Positions 9,455-18,639 of a stretch of 64,000 nt of DNA are shown piece by piece (position 1 is the first letter of the stretch; each line of letters begins with the position of its first letter). The DNA is from Microvirga sp. GTDB lineage: Bacteria; Pseudomonadota; Alphaproteobacteria; Rhizobiales; Beijerinckiaceae. The stretch spans positions 551,384 to 615,383 of the forward strand of contig NZ_JACXAB010000001.1 of NCBI RefSeq assembly GCF_014699075.1, given 5' to 3'. Position numbers and translations under genes: made by a program. The notes below the pieces were generated by a model. It saw only the letters and a list, made by a program, of their open reading frames with translations. It did not search any database and was not told where the DNA came from.

Positions 9455-10142
9455 AAGCTGCCGCCTGTCCTGGCCCGACTTCGTGGCTGATTACTCACTG
9501 ACGGTGAAGGCGGGACACTTGTGCGCTGTCATCGGGCCATCTGGCGGCGGCAAGACCACCCTGCTCCATATGATTGCCGGCTTCGAGACACCGGAGAGCG
9601 GCACATTGACCTTCGATGGTCAGAACCTGTTGCCGCTCGCACCAGCCAAGCGGCCCGTGGCTATCGTGTTCCAGGATCATAACCTGTTTCCGCACCTGAA
9701 CGTCGCGCAGAATGTCGGCCTTGGGATACGGCCTTCACTTCGCCTGACCAACGATGAAAAGCTGATCATTGAGGACACTTTGGAGTCCGCCGGCCTTGAA
9801 GGCTTTGGAAACCGCAAACCTGGCGAGATGTCGGGCGGTCAGCGCCAGCGCGTAGCTCTTGCCCGCGCCCTGGTTTCGGGCCGTCCCCTGATCCTGCTCG
9901 ACGAGCCTTTCAGCAGCCTCGACCCCGCCCTGCGGCGCGACATGATCCTCCTGGTCGACGAGATGCGGCGCAAGCGTCCCGTCACTATCCTCATGACGAT
10001 CCACACGCCCGAGGATGCTGCGGACGTGGCCGATCAGATGACCTTTGTCGCCGACGGCAAGGTCGTTGCTTCAGGCAGGCCCGCCGAGATACTCAACAGC
10101 ACGCTGGCGCCGAGGATCGCGGCAGCCATATCGAATTCGTAG
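9441..10142 (+). CDS. thiQ: Thiamine ABC transporter ATP-binding protein
   Basis: A 233-residue ABC ATPase that powers ThiBP. Walker A reads GPSGGGKTTLL near residue 33, the Q-loop is in FQDHNLFPHLNV, the signature is MSGGQRQRVALARAL near 130, and Walker B with the catalytic glutamate is LILLDEPFSSLDP. The length and the lack of any C-terminal regulatory domain fit ThiQ. The start codon lies inside the end of thiP. The gene converges on the sugar ABC ATPase gene with a gap of only ten bases and no visible terminator. Confidence 0.92.
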   Translation: MLVIESCRLSWPDFVADYSLTVKAGHLCAVIGPSGGGKTTLLHMIAGFETPESGTLTFDGQNLLPLAPAKRPVAIVFQDHNLFPHLNVAQNVGLGIRPSLRLTNDEKLIIEDTLESAGLEGFGNRKPGEMSGGQRQRVALARALVSGRPLILLDEPFSSLDPALRRDMILLVDEMRRKRPVTILMTIHTPEDAADVADQMTFVADGKVVASGRPAEILNSTLAPRIAAAISNS

Positions 10143-10152
10143 AGGCTGCGCT

Positions 10153-11244
10153 TCAAGATTGATCAGGCAGAACCGACAGGCCCGCTGCATCGAAGATATG
10201 AAGCGCGCGGGTCGGCACATGAGCGGTATAGGTGCCGCCCGGCGTCGCCTCGGTCTCACCGGGGGCACGGACGATCACATCGTCTCCGCTGGCTAGCCGC
10301 ATATAGACATAGCTCGACTCGCCAAGCTGCTCCACGGCGTCGATGGTGCCCCTAAGGGAGGTGGATTCCGCTCCTCCCGCTTCCATGTGCTCGGGCCTGA
10401 TGCCCACCGTCACATGATCTCCGGGGTTCACGCTGCCGGGTCTCACATCCAGGGTAGCCTCCGTGCCGGCGAAGCCGATGGTGACGTTGCTCCCCTCGGC
10501 GCGAAGAACTTGTCCTTTGATGAAGTTCATGCGCGGTGAACCGATGAAGCCGGCGACGAACAGGTTTCGGGGAGAGCGGTAGAGTTCCAGCGGCGCCCCG
10601 ACCTGCTCGATCCGGCCCTGATTCAGCACCACGATCTTGGAAGCCAGTGTCATGGCCTCGACCTGATCGTGGGTGACGTAGATCATCGTGGCGCCGAGAT
10701 CCCGGTGGAGCTTGGCAATCTCGAGACGCGTGTTGACGCGCAGGGCAGCATCGAGATTCGACAAAGGCTCATCGAAGAGGAAGACGCTGGGGTTGCGCAC
10801 GATGGCGCGGCCAATGGCGACGCGCTGCCTCTGGCCGCCCGACAATTCGCGCGGCTTGCGATCGAGGAGCGGCGTCAGTTTCAGGATCTCTGCAGCCTGC
10901 CGCACCCGGCGGTCTGCCTCCGCCTTGTGGGTCTTGGCGAATTTCAAGCCGAAGGCCATGTTCTTGTAGACGTTCATATGCGGGTAGAGCGCATAGGACT
11001 GGAACACCATGGCGATCTTGCGATCTGCTGGCGGCAACTCGTTCACCCGCTTTTTGTCAATCCTGATCTCGCCGCCACTCACGGACTCGAGGCCCGCGAT
11101 GATGCGCAGCAAAGTGGACTTACCGCAACCCGATGGGCCGACGAAGACGACGAACTCGCCATCATCCACTGACAGGTTGATGTCCCGCAGGATCTCGGTG
11201 GCGCCGAAGGACTTGGCAACTCCGTGGAGGGAAACGTCAGCCAT
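10153..11244 (-). CDS. Sugar ABC transporter ATP-binding protein (UgpC/MsmK-like)
   Basis: A 363-residue ATPase of the CUT1 carbohydrate importer class. Walker A is GPSGCGKSTLLRIIAG near residue 37, the Q-loop FQSYALYPHMNVYKN, the signature LSGGQRQRVAIGRAIV near 132, and Walker B FLFDEPLSNLDA. The C-terminal 120 residues form the TOBE/MalK-type regulatory region with GIRPEHME. The ATG at 11244 is preferred over an in-frame TTG at 11253, because the AGGA upstream is too close to the TTG. It is the last gene of the operon binding protein-permease-permease-ATPase and faces divergent amino-sugar genes, so a GlcNAc- or chitobiose-type substrate is inferred. Confidence 0.88.
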   Translation of the reverse strand: MADVSLHGVAKSFGATEILRDINLSVDDGEFVVFVGPSGCGKSTLLRIIAGLESVSGGEIRIDKKRVNELPPADRKIAMVFQSYALYPHMNVYKNMAFGLKFAKTHKAEADRRVRQAAEILKLTPLLDRKPRELSGGQRQRVAIGRAIVRNPSVFLFDEPLSNLDAALRVNTRLEIAKLHRDLGATMIYVTHDQVEAMTLASKIVVLNQGRIEQVGAPLELYRSPRNLFVAGFIGSPRMNFIKGQVLRAEGSNVTIGFAGTEATLDVRPGSVNPGDHVTVGIRPEHMEAGGAESTSLRGTIDAVEQLGESSYVYMRLASGDDVIVRAPGETEATPGGTYTAHVPTRALHIFDAAGLSVLPDQS

Positions 11245-11269
11245 TGCGGTCAATTCCTGGAAGAAGCTG

Positions 11270-12097
11270 TCACTTCACGGCGCCGGCGGTGAGGCCGCGC
11301 ACGAGATAGCGCGAGAAGAGAAGGTAGAGAGCGAGAACGGGCGCGATTGCCAGCGTCAGGGAGGCCAGCACCGCATTCCAGTCCGTCACGTATTGGCCGA
11401 TGAACTGCTGTACGCCCAACGTGATCGTCTGCTTGCCGTCGCCGGGCGCAAGGATCAGCGGGAACCAGAGGTCGTTCCACACCGGCACCATGGTGAACAC
11501 CGCCACCGTCGCAATGGCCGGGCTGATCAGCGGCAGGATGATGCTGAAGAAGATCCGATACTCGCTCACCCCATCGCAGCGGGCCGCATCCCTCAGGTCC
11601 TTCGGGATCTGCTGGATGAACTCGCCGAGGATCAGGATCGCGAGCGGCAACCCTTGAGCCACATAGACGAGGATCAGCGCCGTGAGGGTGTTGACGAGGT
11701 TCAGCTCCACCATCATGCGCAGGATGCTGACGCTGCCCAGGCGGATCGGCACCATGATGCCGATGGCGAGATAAAGGCTGAGGATCGTATTGCCGCGAAA
11801 ACGGTACTCGGTCAGCGCCCAAGCGGCCATGGCCCCGATCAGCACGATCAGCACCAGGGACACGATTGTCACAGTCAGGCTGTTGAAGAAATAGAGACCG
11901 AAATCGGAATTCGCGAAGACCCGGTCGAAGCCGATTGTGGTCCATGTCTGGCCATTCGGAAGCCCGAGCGGATCGGCGAAGATCGCCCGCCGGGTCTTGA
12001 AGGCGTTGATCAGGATCAGAAAGATCGGCCCGAGCGCCAGAATCGTGTAGAGGATCAGGGCGATATGGACAGCGATACGGCCAGGTCTGATGGTCAT
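11270..12097 (-). CDS. Sugar ABC transporter permease (MalG-type)
   Basis: A 275-residue inner-membrane permease of the CUT1 class with about six hydrophobic segments. The C-terminal half holds the EAA loop, seen as DAARCDGVSEYRIFFSIILP, which docks into the ATPase. The N-terminus MTIRPGRIAVHIALILYT is a typical first membrane helix. It starts 12 bases after the partner permease and ends 25 bases before the ATPase gene. The pairing of a 275- and a 320-residue permease is the usual MalG/MalF arrangement. The sugar is inferred only from neighbouring nagA-type genes. Confidence 0.88.
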   Translation of the reverse strand: MTIRPGRIAVHIALILYTILALGPIFLILINAFKTRRAIFADPLGLPNGQTWTTIGFDRVFANSDFGLYFFNSLTVTIVSLVLIVLIGAMAAWALTEYRFRGNTILSLYLAIGIMVPIRLGSVSILRMMVELNLVNTLTALILVYVAQGLPLAILILGEFIQQIPKDLRDAARCDGVSEYRIFFSIILPLISPAIATVAVFTMVPVWNDLWFPLILAPGDGKQTITLGVQQFIGQYVTDWNAVLASLTLAIAPVLALYLLFSRYLVRGLTAGAVK

Positions 12098-12109
12098 GTC
12101 CCTGCTTCC

Positions 12110-13072
12110 TCAGAACGTATGCCGCTGCAGCCGCCGCTGCACGCCGAAGAGGTATATCAGTACGCCGATCAGGATGATGACCAGCATGGCGGTCGCTACT
12201 GCAGCACCCATGGTTGGGCTGCCAACCTGGAGCTGGAAGCCGAAGAAGGTGCGGTAGAAGAAGGTGCCGAGAATGTCGGTGGAGAAGTTCGGACCAGCGA
12301 GCGCTCCCTTGATCGCGTAGATCAGATCGAAGGCGTTGAAGTTGGCAACGAAAGTGAGGATCGACACGACGCCGAGCGTCGGCAGGATGAGCGGCAGGCG
12401 CACGAACCAGAACACGCTGAAGGGTCCTGCCCCGTCGACGGTCGCGGCATCGAGCAGATCGTCGGGAATGTTGAGGAGTGCCGCATAGATCAGCATCATC
12501 GGGATGCCGACGAACTGCCACACGGAAATAAGCGAAACTGTCAGTAAGGCGGTCGATTCTTGGCCCAACCAGGGACCGAAAAGGCTGCCGAGACCCACCG
12601 CCTTCAACAGGCTCGGCGCAATGCCCCAAAGCGGATTGAGCATAAGCTGCCAAATGAAGCCGATGATGACCACCGACAGCATGGTCGGCAGGAAGATGAG
12701 GGTACGATAGACGCTGCCGCCGGTGAGCCGCGGCAGGCTGAGCAGCATGGCCAGCCCTAAGCCGATGCCGTTCTGCACCACCATGTGGATGGCGAAGAAG
12801 ATCAGGTTGTTGGTGAACGCGTTCCAGAACTGCCCCGACCAGTTCGGATCCGTCAGGAGTGTGGAGAAGTTTTGCAGCCCAACGAAGCTGCGGGCGCCTG
12901 TTTCATCGCCGGTGTAAAGGCTCAGGCGGATGGTGTCGACGAGCGGATAGATTGAGAACAGCGTGTAGATCGCCAGCGCGGGTGCGAGAAACACCACGAT
13001 ATGGATCGGGAAACGCGAACGGGCCGGGACCACGTCCGTCGACTGCACGTGTGAGGCCGTGAGATCCGTCAT
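12110..13072 (-). CDS. Sugar ABC transporter permease (MalF/UgpA-type)
   Basis: A 320-residue inner-membrane permease of the CUT1 class, partner of the 275-residue permease downstream. The N-terminal cytoplasmic segment of about 25 residues leads into a first helix (IHIVVFLAPALAIYTLFS), and the EAA loop is seen as LLDAATVDGAGPFSVFWFVR near residue 220. AGGACAGC precedes the ATG. It is separated from the binding-protein gene by 68 bases that contain a strong hairpin, which probably sets its expression below that of the binding protein. Confidence 0.88.
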   Translation of the reverse strand: MTDLTASHVQSTDVVPARSRFPIHIVVFLAPALAIYTLFSIYPLVDTIRLSLYTGDETGARSFVGLQNFSTLLTDPNWSGQFWNAFTNNLIFFAIHMVVQNGIGLGLAMLLSLPRLTGGSVYRTLIFLPTMLSVVIIGFIWQLMLNPLWGIAPSLLKAVGLGSLFGPWLGQESTALLTVSLISVWQFVGIPMMLIYAALLNIPDDLLDAATVDGAGPFSVFWFVRLPLILPTLGVVSILTFVANFNAFDLIYAIKGALAGPNFSTDILGTFFYRTFFGFQLQVGSPTMGAAVATAMLVIILIGVLIYLFGVQRRLQRHTF

Positions 13073-13100
13073 GCTGTCCTAAAGACTCAGAAGAATAAGA

Positions 13101-13127
13101 GCGGGCCGCCCGGAATAGGCGGCCCGC
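13101..13127 (-). terminator. Intercistronic hairpin between binding protein and permease genes
   Basis: A perfect ten-base-pair stem (GCGGGCCGCC / GGCGGCCCGC) with a seven-base loop lies between the stop of the solute-binding protein gene and the start of the first permease gene. Such hairpins in sugar ABC operons partly stop transcription or protect the upstream mRNA, giving binding protein in excess of the membrane parts. Confidence 0.6.
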
Positions 13128-13140
13128 TTCGATGCTTTAA

Positions 13141-14430
13141 TTACTTCTTGTGCGGCTCGTACCAGCTTGCAAGCCCGTCCTGAGCCTTCTTGGCCGCCTC
13201 TTCGGGCTTCATGCTGCCGTTCACCACCTGGGCGCTCACGTTCCAGAGCTCGTTCTCGAGGTTCGGCGTGCCGCGCGACAGGATCTGGTAGGAGTTGCGG
13301 ATCGAGCTCTCACAGGTTCCGCGCCAGCCGACGAACTTGGCCGCAACCGGATCCTTCACGTCCACCTTTGCCTTGGAAAGCGGGAAGAAGCCCGGCAGCT
13401 CGTTGGCGTAGATCTCGGCGAATTCGGGCGATGCCACCCATGACAGGAAGGTCTTGGCGGCTTCCACATTCTTTGACTTGGCATTGATGCCGATGGCGAT
13501 GTCCGTGTGATCGCTGATGTAGCACTTGTCGCCGGCATTCACCACGGGCGGCGCAAAGGCGTCGAACTCGAAGTCGGCCTGCTTACGGAAGATCGGAACG
13601 TCCCAGGAGCCGGCCGGATAGATGGCTGCGCGACCGAGGGTGAACAGGTTCTGGGTATCCGGGTACTTCTGGGACTTGTAGCCATCACCCATGTAGGATG
13701 CCCAGCTCGCCAGCTCCTTGAAGGCATCCACATAGGGCTTGTCGGTGAACTTCTGCTTGCCTTCGATAAGCGCCTTGCGGCCCTCCTCACCCTTCCAGTA
13801 GTTCACGCCGATGTTCTGGAAGCCCATGGTGGCGGCTTCCCACTGGTCGGCCGTGCCCATGGCGATGGGCGTGTACTTGCCGTCGGTCTTGATCTTGTCG
13901 AGCACCGCGTGGAACTCGGCCACCGTCTTCGGCGGCGTGAGCTTCAACTCATCGAAGATTTCCTTGTTGTAGACGAAGCCGTGAATCACCGAGGCCATCG
14001 GCATGCAGAAGGTGGTCTTGCCGTCGTCCGTGGACCAGGCGCTCTTCGCCACGTCGGAGAAGTTCTCGATGCCTTTCACGTCGTTGACGGAGGCGAGATT
14101 GCCTTTCTTGAACAGGTCGAGGGAGGCGTCGAACGGCCGGCAGGTGATGAGGTCTCCCGCCGTGCCGCCGGCGAGGCGCGCATTGAGCGCAGCATTGTAC
14201 TCGGTCGGCGGATCGGCCTTGAACTGCACCTTGATGTTCGGGTGCTTCTTGTTGAAGGCCGGAATGATCTTGGTGTTCCACACATCCGCATCGTCGTTGC
14301 GCCAGCTCTCGATGGTCAGAGTCTGGGCCGAGGCGGCATTGGCGAAAGCCAGAGCGGCCGCGACGACGGATGCCGTTGCCAGCAGCTGTCCCGCGCGGCG
14401 CCGGAAAGCCTTCGAATGGAGATTCTTCAT
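13141..14430 (-). CDS. Extracellular sugar-binding protein (family 1)
   Basis: A 429-residue periplasmic binding protein for a carbohydrate ABC importer. A long signal peptide (MKNLHSKAFRRRAGQLL, then an Ala-rich core) ends near SAQTLTIESW. The start at 14430 is chosen because GGAGG stands nine bases before it, while the other ATG at 14439 directly abuts the same GGAGG. Family features include WSTDDGKTTFCMPMASVIHG and GRAAIYPAGSWDVPIF. It leads the minus-strand operon and is divergent from a sugar kinase/gntR/SIS/nagA operon, which suggests N-acetylglucosamine, chitobiose or a related amino sugar as ligand. Direct ligand prediction from sequence is not possible. Confidence 0.88.
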   Translation of the reverse strand: MKNLHSKAFRRRAGQLLATASVVAAALAFANAASAQTLTIESWRNDDADVWNTKIIPAFNKKHPNIKVQFKADPPTEYNAALNARLAGGTAGDLITCRPFDASLDLFKKGNLASVNDVKGIENFSDVAKSAWSTDDGKTTFCMPMASVIHGFVYNKEIFDELKLTPPKTVAEFHAVLDKIKTDGKYTPIAMGTADQWEAATMGFQNIGVNYWKGEEGRKALIEGKQKFTDKPYVDAFKELASWASYMGDGYKSQKYPDTQNLFTLGRAAIYPAGSWDVPIFRKQADFEFDAFAPPVVNAGDKCYISDHTDIAIGINAKSKNVEAAKTFLSWVASPEFAEIYANELPGFFPLSKAKVDVKDPVAAKFVGWRGTCESSIRNSYQILSRGTPNLENELWNVSAQVVNGSMKPEEAAKKAQDGLASWYEPHKK

Positions 14431-14785
14431 CGTTCTCATCCTCCGTAACCCGAAGGCGGCTTTGAGACGCGCCTTACGAGCATGTTCCCTTTTGTTGCCC
14501 CGTGCCCATTATGTGCATTCTTGTGCTTCCCAGCAGGCAGCCATGACTGTTTCACTGGTCGATGCGTTGGACAAGTGACCTCATATTGGTATCGACAAAT
14601 TTCAAAGACAACTCCCCCTCGACTGGATCCTCTGGAAATCACCGGTTTCCCTCCGCGCTCTCGCGAGTCTGCATCCACAGGGCAGGACTGTCAGACTCCC
14701 GGCAATGCGGTTGCCACCCCTTCCCGAACTGGACATTAAGTGGCATTGTGCCGTCCGATTGTTCGAGCTGGAGATCCATCCGCGC
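14431..14785. promoter_or_regulatory. Divergent control region between the sugar ABC operon and the kinase/gntR/nagA operon
   Basis: This 355-bp gap has no convincing gene; the kinase frame stays open back to 14705 but lacks conserved sequence there. It must carry promoters for both operons. Two imperfect dyads could bind the GntR regulator encoded downstream: CACTGGTC..GGACAAGTG at 14553-14577 and ATTGGTATCGACAAAT at 14585-14600, both with the TGGT half-site seen in GlcNAc-responsive GntR sites. Confidence 0.45.
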
Positions 14786-15667
14786 ATGACCGACCTCCTG
14801 TTCCTTGGCATTGATGGCGGCGGCACCAAGTGCCGGGCGCGCCTGCGCAATGCACAAGGCGATCTCCTGGGGGAAGGAACGGGCGGCCCATCCAATATCC
14901 GCCTCGACCCCGAACTGGTCTGGAACTCGATTTTGACGGCATGCCGCGAAGCGCTGTCCCAGGCTGGGCTTCAGGAGAGCGATCTCGGCCGGGTTCATGC
15001 CGGCATGGGGGCCGCAGGCGCGGGCCAGACCAGTGCGGTCGAGCGCCTGCTGGCGCGCTCCCATCCCTTTGCATCCTTCGAGATCGACACGGATGCCCAC
15101 ACCGCCTGGCTCGGCGCTTTCAACGGAGGCGATGGGGCGATTCTCATCGTCGGCACCGGCTCCTGCGGCTATGGCGGCGTGAGCGGCCAATGCCACTATG
15201 TCGGAGGCTGGGGCTATGAGGTGTCCGACGAGGGCAGCGGGGCCGCCATCGGGCGGGAACTCCTGCGGCGCTGCATCTGGGCCCATGACGGCCGGACGCC
15301 ATCGACCGCGCTCTCGGATGCGATGCTCGCCGAGTTCAAGAACGATCTCGAGGTCCTGGTCGACTGGGTCGGCAAGGCCCGGCCGAGCGATTACGGGCGC
15401 TATGCCCCGCTCGTCCTCGACTATGCTGAGCGGCGGGACCCGCTCGCCATCGACCTCGTTGCGAATGCGGCCGCCGGCCTGGGCCTGATCGCCACGCGCC
15501 TCCTTGATCTCGGCGCTCCGGCTATCTGCCTCTTCGGCGGCCTCGCCGAGCCCATGCGCCCCTGGTTGCCGCCCCCTGTCCAGCGGACCATTGCGGTTCC
15601 CATGGCTGATGCGGTCGACGGCGCCATCCTGCTAGCGCGCACGGCCGTGACAGGGAGATCCTCATGA
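14786..15667 (+). CDS. BadF/BadG/BcrA/BcrD-family sugar kinase (probable N-acetylglucosamine or glucosamine kinase)
   Basis: A 293-residue ASKHA-fold kinase. The phosphate-1 loop is LGIDGGGTKCRARLRN at the N-terminus, the phosphate-2 loop IVGTGSCGYG near residue 125, and the GGWGYEVSDEGSGAAIG segment that follows is typical of eukaryotic-type NagK and bacterial GspK relatives. It would phosphorylate an imported amino sugar at C6. The ATG at 14786 is preferred over upstream in-frame starts because the conserved domain begins immediately and GGAGA lies 12 bases before. Its stop overlaps the gntR start (ATGA), and SIS and nagA genes follow in the same operon. GlcNAc versus GlcN specificity cannot be told. 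Confidence 0.82.
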   Translation: MTDLLFLGIDGGGTKCRARLRNAQGDLLGEGTGGPSNIRLDPELVWNSILTACREALSQAGLQESDLGRVHAGMGAAGAGQTSAVERLLARSHPFASFEIDTDAHTAWLGAFNGGDGAILIVGTGSCGYGGVSGQCHYVGGWGYEVSDEGSGAAIGRELLRRCIWAHDGRTPSTALSDAMLAEFKNDLEVLVDWVGKARPSDYGRYAPLVLDYAERRDPLAIDLVANAAAGLGLIATRLLDLGAPAICLFGGLAEPMRPWLPPPVQRTIAVPMADAVDGAILLARTAVTGRSS

Positions 15668-16449
15668 GCGATCAAGCCGGCGAGGCCCTGTCGCTTCTCC
15701 CCCTCAATGAGGCCAACCCCACGCCCCTGTATCTTCAGCTGCAGCAATCCATCGAGGAGGCCGTGCGCAAGGGCACGCTCAAAGCGGATGCTGCGTTGCC
15801 GGGAGAGCGGGATCTTGCCAAACAGCTCGGCATTTCGCGCGTCACCGTGCGCAAGGCCATCACCGGCCTTGTGCAGAAGGGCGTGCTCGTCCAGCGCTGG
15901 GGCTCGGGCACCTTCATCGCGCAGCAGATGCGCCTGGAGCAGCCCCTGTCCCGCCTGTCGAGCTTCACGGACGATATGTCGGCTCGCGGCCTGAAATCCT
16001 CGGCCGTCATGCTGAGCCAATCCACCGGGCCGGCCTCGACGGATGAACTCATGGCACTCGGCCTCTCACCCGGCGATCGGGTGAGCCGTGTGAACCGCCT
16101 GCGCTTGGCGAACGGCATTCCCATGGCGATCGAGAATGCCGTCCTTCCATCACGCGTCCTGCCGGATCCGTCCCTGGTGCAGCAATCCCTCTATGCTGTG
16201 CTGCACGAGAAGGGCTTTATGCCGGCCCGCGCCTTGCAGCGCCTCCATGCGGTGCTCCTGAACGAGGAACAGGCCTCGCTCCTCGGCGTTCCGCCCCAGA
16301 GCCCTGCGCTCTATATCGAGCGTCGCTCCTTCACGGCCGCCGGTGAAATGGTCGAGTTCACCTCGTCCTACTACCGGGGCGATGCCTATGATTTCGTGGC
16401 TGAGCTGACCATCAGCCAGCCCGAACGGATGCAGAATGATGACATTTGA
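15664..16449 (+). CDS. GntR-family transcriptional regulator with UTRA sensor domain
   Basis: A 261-residue regulator of the HutC/DasR subgroup. The N-terminal winged helix is clear (PLYLQLQQSIEEAV, then PGERDLAKQLGISRVTVRKA and GSGTFIAQQ up to about residue 90). The C-terminal UTRA ligand-binding domain runs to the end (RVNRLRLANGIPMAIENAVL, LYIERRSFTAAGEMVEF). Relatives bind phosphorylated amino sugars such as GlcN-6-P or GlcNAc-6-P and control uptake and catabolism genes. It overlaps the kinase gene by four bases and the SIS gene by 14. Likely targets are the divergent region at 14431-14785 and possibly similar half-sites before anmK and murQ. Confidence 0.88.
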   Translation: MSDQAGEALSLLPLNEANPTPLYLQLQQSIEEAVRKGTLKADAALPGERDLAKQLGISRVTVRKAITGLVQKGVLVQRWGSGTFIAQQMRLEQPLSRLSSFTDDMSARGLKSSAVMLSQSTGPASTDELMALGLSPGDRVSRVNRLRLANGIPMAIENAVLPSRVLPDPSLVQQSLYAVLHEKGFMPARALQRLHAVLLNEEQASLLGVPPQSPALYIERRSFTAAGEMVEFTSSYYRGDAYDFVAELTISQPERMQNDDI

Positions 16450-17494
16450 AACGAACAGCGCTGTTTCCACCGTCACGGCCATGCTGCGCGAAGCGCAGGA
16501 GGCTCCGCAGGTGGTCGCATCCCTGCTCAAGAGCAATGCGCCACTTTGTCGGGACCTGGGCGGGCGTTTGCGTGCCTCTCCTCCGCCTTTTGCCGTAACC
16601 TGCGCGCGGGGCAGCTCGGACAATGCGGCAACCTTCGTCAAATACCTGCTTGAAATCCATTCCGGTCTGGTGACCGCCTCCGTCGGCCCGTCGGTCACGT
16701 CGGTCTACGAGGCGCGTCCGCGCATGCGCAACGCGCTGTTCCTCGCCGTATCGCAATCGGGCCGCAGCCCGGACATTCTCAATCTTGCCCGGGCCGGGCG
16801 TGATGACGGCGCACTGACGGTCGCGCTGGTGAACGACACCTCCTCGCCGCTCGCCTCCACCTGCGAGGTGGTGCTGCCACTTCACGCAGGCCCCGAGAAG
16901 AGCGTGGCCGCCACGAAGTCATTCATCGCGGCCCTGGCAGCAGGCCTGCAGCTCGTTGCTTACTGGTCGCAGGATCAGGACCTGCTCAACGCGCTCGATA
17001 CGCTGCCGGACATTCTAGCCAAGGCGTCTGCTGTCGATTGGTCGCCCGCGCTGCCGCTCCTTGCGGATGCCGACAACCTCTTCGTCGTCGGACGCGGCGT
17101 CGGCTTCGCCGTGGCGCAGGAAGCAGCCCTCAAGCTCAAGGAGACCTCGGGCGTTCATGCGGAAGCCATGAGCGCTGCCGAGCTGATGCACGGCCCCTGG
17201 ACTCTCGCGGGCGATCACTTCCCGATCCTCGTGCTCAGCCAGCAGGATGAGACCCTGAGCGGCGTCAACGATCTCGTGACGAAGCTGAACGAACAGGGCG
17301 TCCCCGTCGTGGTCGCGGGCGCGGCGGAAGGGCCGGCCTCGGTCATGCTGCCGCCCGTCGAGGACGTGCATCCCTATCTCGCGCCGATCGCTCTCATCCA
17401 GAGCTTCTATCCGCTCGTGAATGCCGTTGCGCTGGCGCGCGGGCGTAATCCCGACAGCCCGCCGCGACTGCGCAAGGTGACGGAGACCGTCTGA
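16436..17494 (+). CDS. SIS-domain sugar-phosphate isomerase/deaminase (GlmS C-domain-like, NagB-II type)
   Basis: A 352-residue protein with two SIS folds and no N-terminal glutaminase domain. The first SIS holds CARGSSDNAATFVKYLLE and AVSQSGRSPDILNLAR; the second has GRGVGFAVAQEAALKLKE and EAMSAAELMHGP. This architecture matches NagB-II/AgaS glucosamine-6-phosphate deaminases, which convert GlcN-6-P to Fru-6-P and ammonia and replace NagB. No NagB of the classical type is present here, and nagA follows with a one-base overlap, so the pair would complete GlcNAc-6-P breakdown. The start is inside the end of gntR; ATGs at 16436 and 16439 are equivalent. Confidence 0.85.
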   Translation: MMTFETNSAVSTVTAMLREAQEAPQVVASLLKSNAPLCRDLGGRLRASPPPFAVTCARGSSDNAATFVKYLLEIHSGLVTASVGPSVTSVYEARPRMRNALFLAVSQSGRSPDILNLARAGRDDGALTVALVNDTSSPLASTCEVVLPLHAGPEKSVAATKSFIAALAAGLQLVAYWSQDQDLLNALDTLPDILAKASAVDWSPALPLLADADNLFVVGRGVGFAVAQEAALKLKETSGVHAEAMSAAELMHGPWTLAGDHFPILVLSQQDETLSGVNDLVTKLNEQGVPVVVAGAAEGPASVMLPPVEDVHPYLAPIALIQSFYPLVNAVALARGRNPDSPPRLRKVTETV

Positions 17495-18627
17495 TGGCCG
17501 TTGCCCTGATCGGCGCCCGCGTTTTCGACGGGTCGCACATGCTCGACGGCCGCGCCGTCGTCATCGAGAACGGCCGCATCGCCGGCGTGCCGCATGAGCG
17601 GGATCTCGGCTCCGGGATTGAGCGCCACGCAGTGAGTGGCCTCTTGGCTCCCGGCTTCATCGACGTTCAGGTCAATGGCGGCGGCGGCGTTCTCTACAAC
17701 GACGTGCGCTCTGTCGAAGGTATCAGGGCCATCGCAAAAGCACACCGGGCCTATGGCACCACAGGCCTCCTGCCGACCTTCATCACCGACACCCGCGAGG
17801 CGATGGCAGAAGCGGTCGAGGCCATGCGGCAGGCTCTGGCGGCACGCGTCCCCGGCGTTCTCGGCATCCATGTCGAAGGCCCCTTCATCAGCCCCGAGCG
17901 CAAGGGCGTGCATAACCCTGCCTTCATGCGGCCGATGGAAGAGGAAGACATCGCGATCCTGACCTCGCTGAAGGAGGGCCGCACCCTGGTGACGCTGGCG
18001 CCTGAGCGCAACAGCATGCAGTCCATCGCACGCCTCGCCTCAGCCGGTGTGCTGATCTGCGCCGGGCATACGGCGAGCGACTACGCCACCGTTGTGGAGG
18101 CCGTCCGACACGGCCTGCGCGGTTTCACGCATCTCTTCAACGCCATGCCGCCGCTGGCCGGGCGCGATCCTGGCCCTGTGGGTGCGGCCCTCGACAGCCG
18201 GGATACGTGGTGCGGCCTCATCGTCGATGGACACCACGTGAGCGATGCAGCCTTGCGTGTAGCCATTGCCGCCAAAGGCACGGAGCGGATGATGCTGGTG
18301 ACCGACGCCATGTCGGTGACGGGCACGGACTTGACGAGCTTCGAGCTTCACGGCCGAACAATTTATCGCAAGGACGGCCGTCTCACGACCGAGGACGGAA
18401 CCCTCGCCGGCTCCGACCTCGACATGGCGAGTGCAGTGCGCAACAGCGTGGAGCGCTTAGGGCTCGCCCTGCCGGACGTGCTGCGCATGGCATCTCTCGT
18501 GCCGGCAGGCTTCCTGCGGCTCGATCATGAGCTCGGCCGCATCGCGCCGGGCTACCGTGCCGATCTGGTTCTCCTCGACGCGAGCCTGCAGGTGCGCCAG
18601 ACTTGGATCACCGGTCAAAGCGAATAA
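17494..18627 (+). CDS. nagA: N-acetylglucosamine-6-phosphate deacetylase
   Basis: A 377-residue amidohydrolase that removes acetate from GlcNAc-6-P, the step shared by GlcNAc catabolism and cell-wall recycling. Visible landmarks are GFIDVQVNGGGGVLYND near residue 55, the metal-binding HVEGPFISPERKGVHNP near 128, AGHTASDY near 190, the second histidine site THLFNAMPP and the catalytic-aspartate region VTDAMSVTGTD near 270. Length and motif order match NagA. The start codon shares its A with the stop of the SIS gene (TGATG), a tight coupling. The oxidoreductase gene follows after 12 bases. Confidence 0.95.
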   Translation: MAVALIGARVFDGSHMLDGRAVVIENGRIAGVPHERDLGSGIERHAVSGLLAPGFIDVQVNGGGGVLYNDVRSVEGIRAIAKAHRAYGTTGLLPTFITDTREAMAEAVEAMRQALAARVPGVLGIHVEGPFISPERKGVHNPAFMRPMEEEDIAILTSLKEGRTLVTLAPERNSMQSIARLASAGVLICAGHTASDYATVVEAVRHGLRGFTHLFNAMPPLAGRDPGPVGAALDSRDTWCGLIVDGHHVSDAALRVAIAAKGTERMMLVTDAMSVTGTDLTSFELHGRTIYRKDGRLTTEDGTLAGSDLDMASAVRNSVERLGLALPDVLRMASLVPAGFLRLDHELGRIAPGYRADLVLLDASLQVRQTWITGQSE

Positions 18628-18639
18628 GGGAAAACCTTG

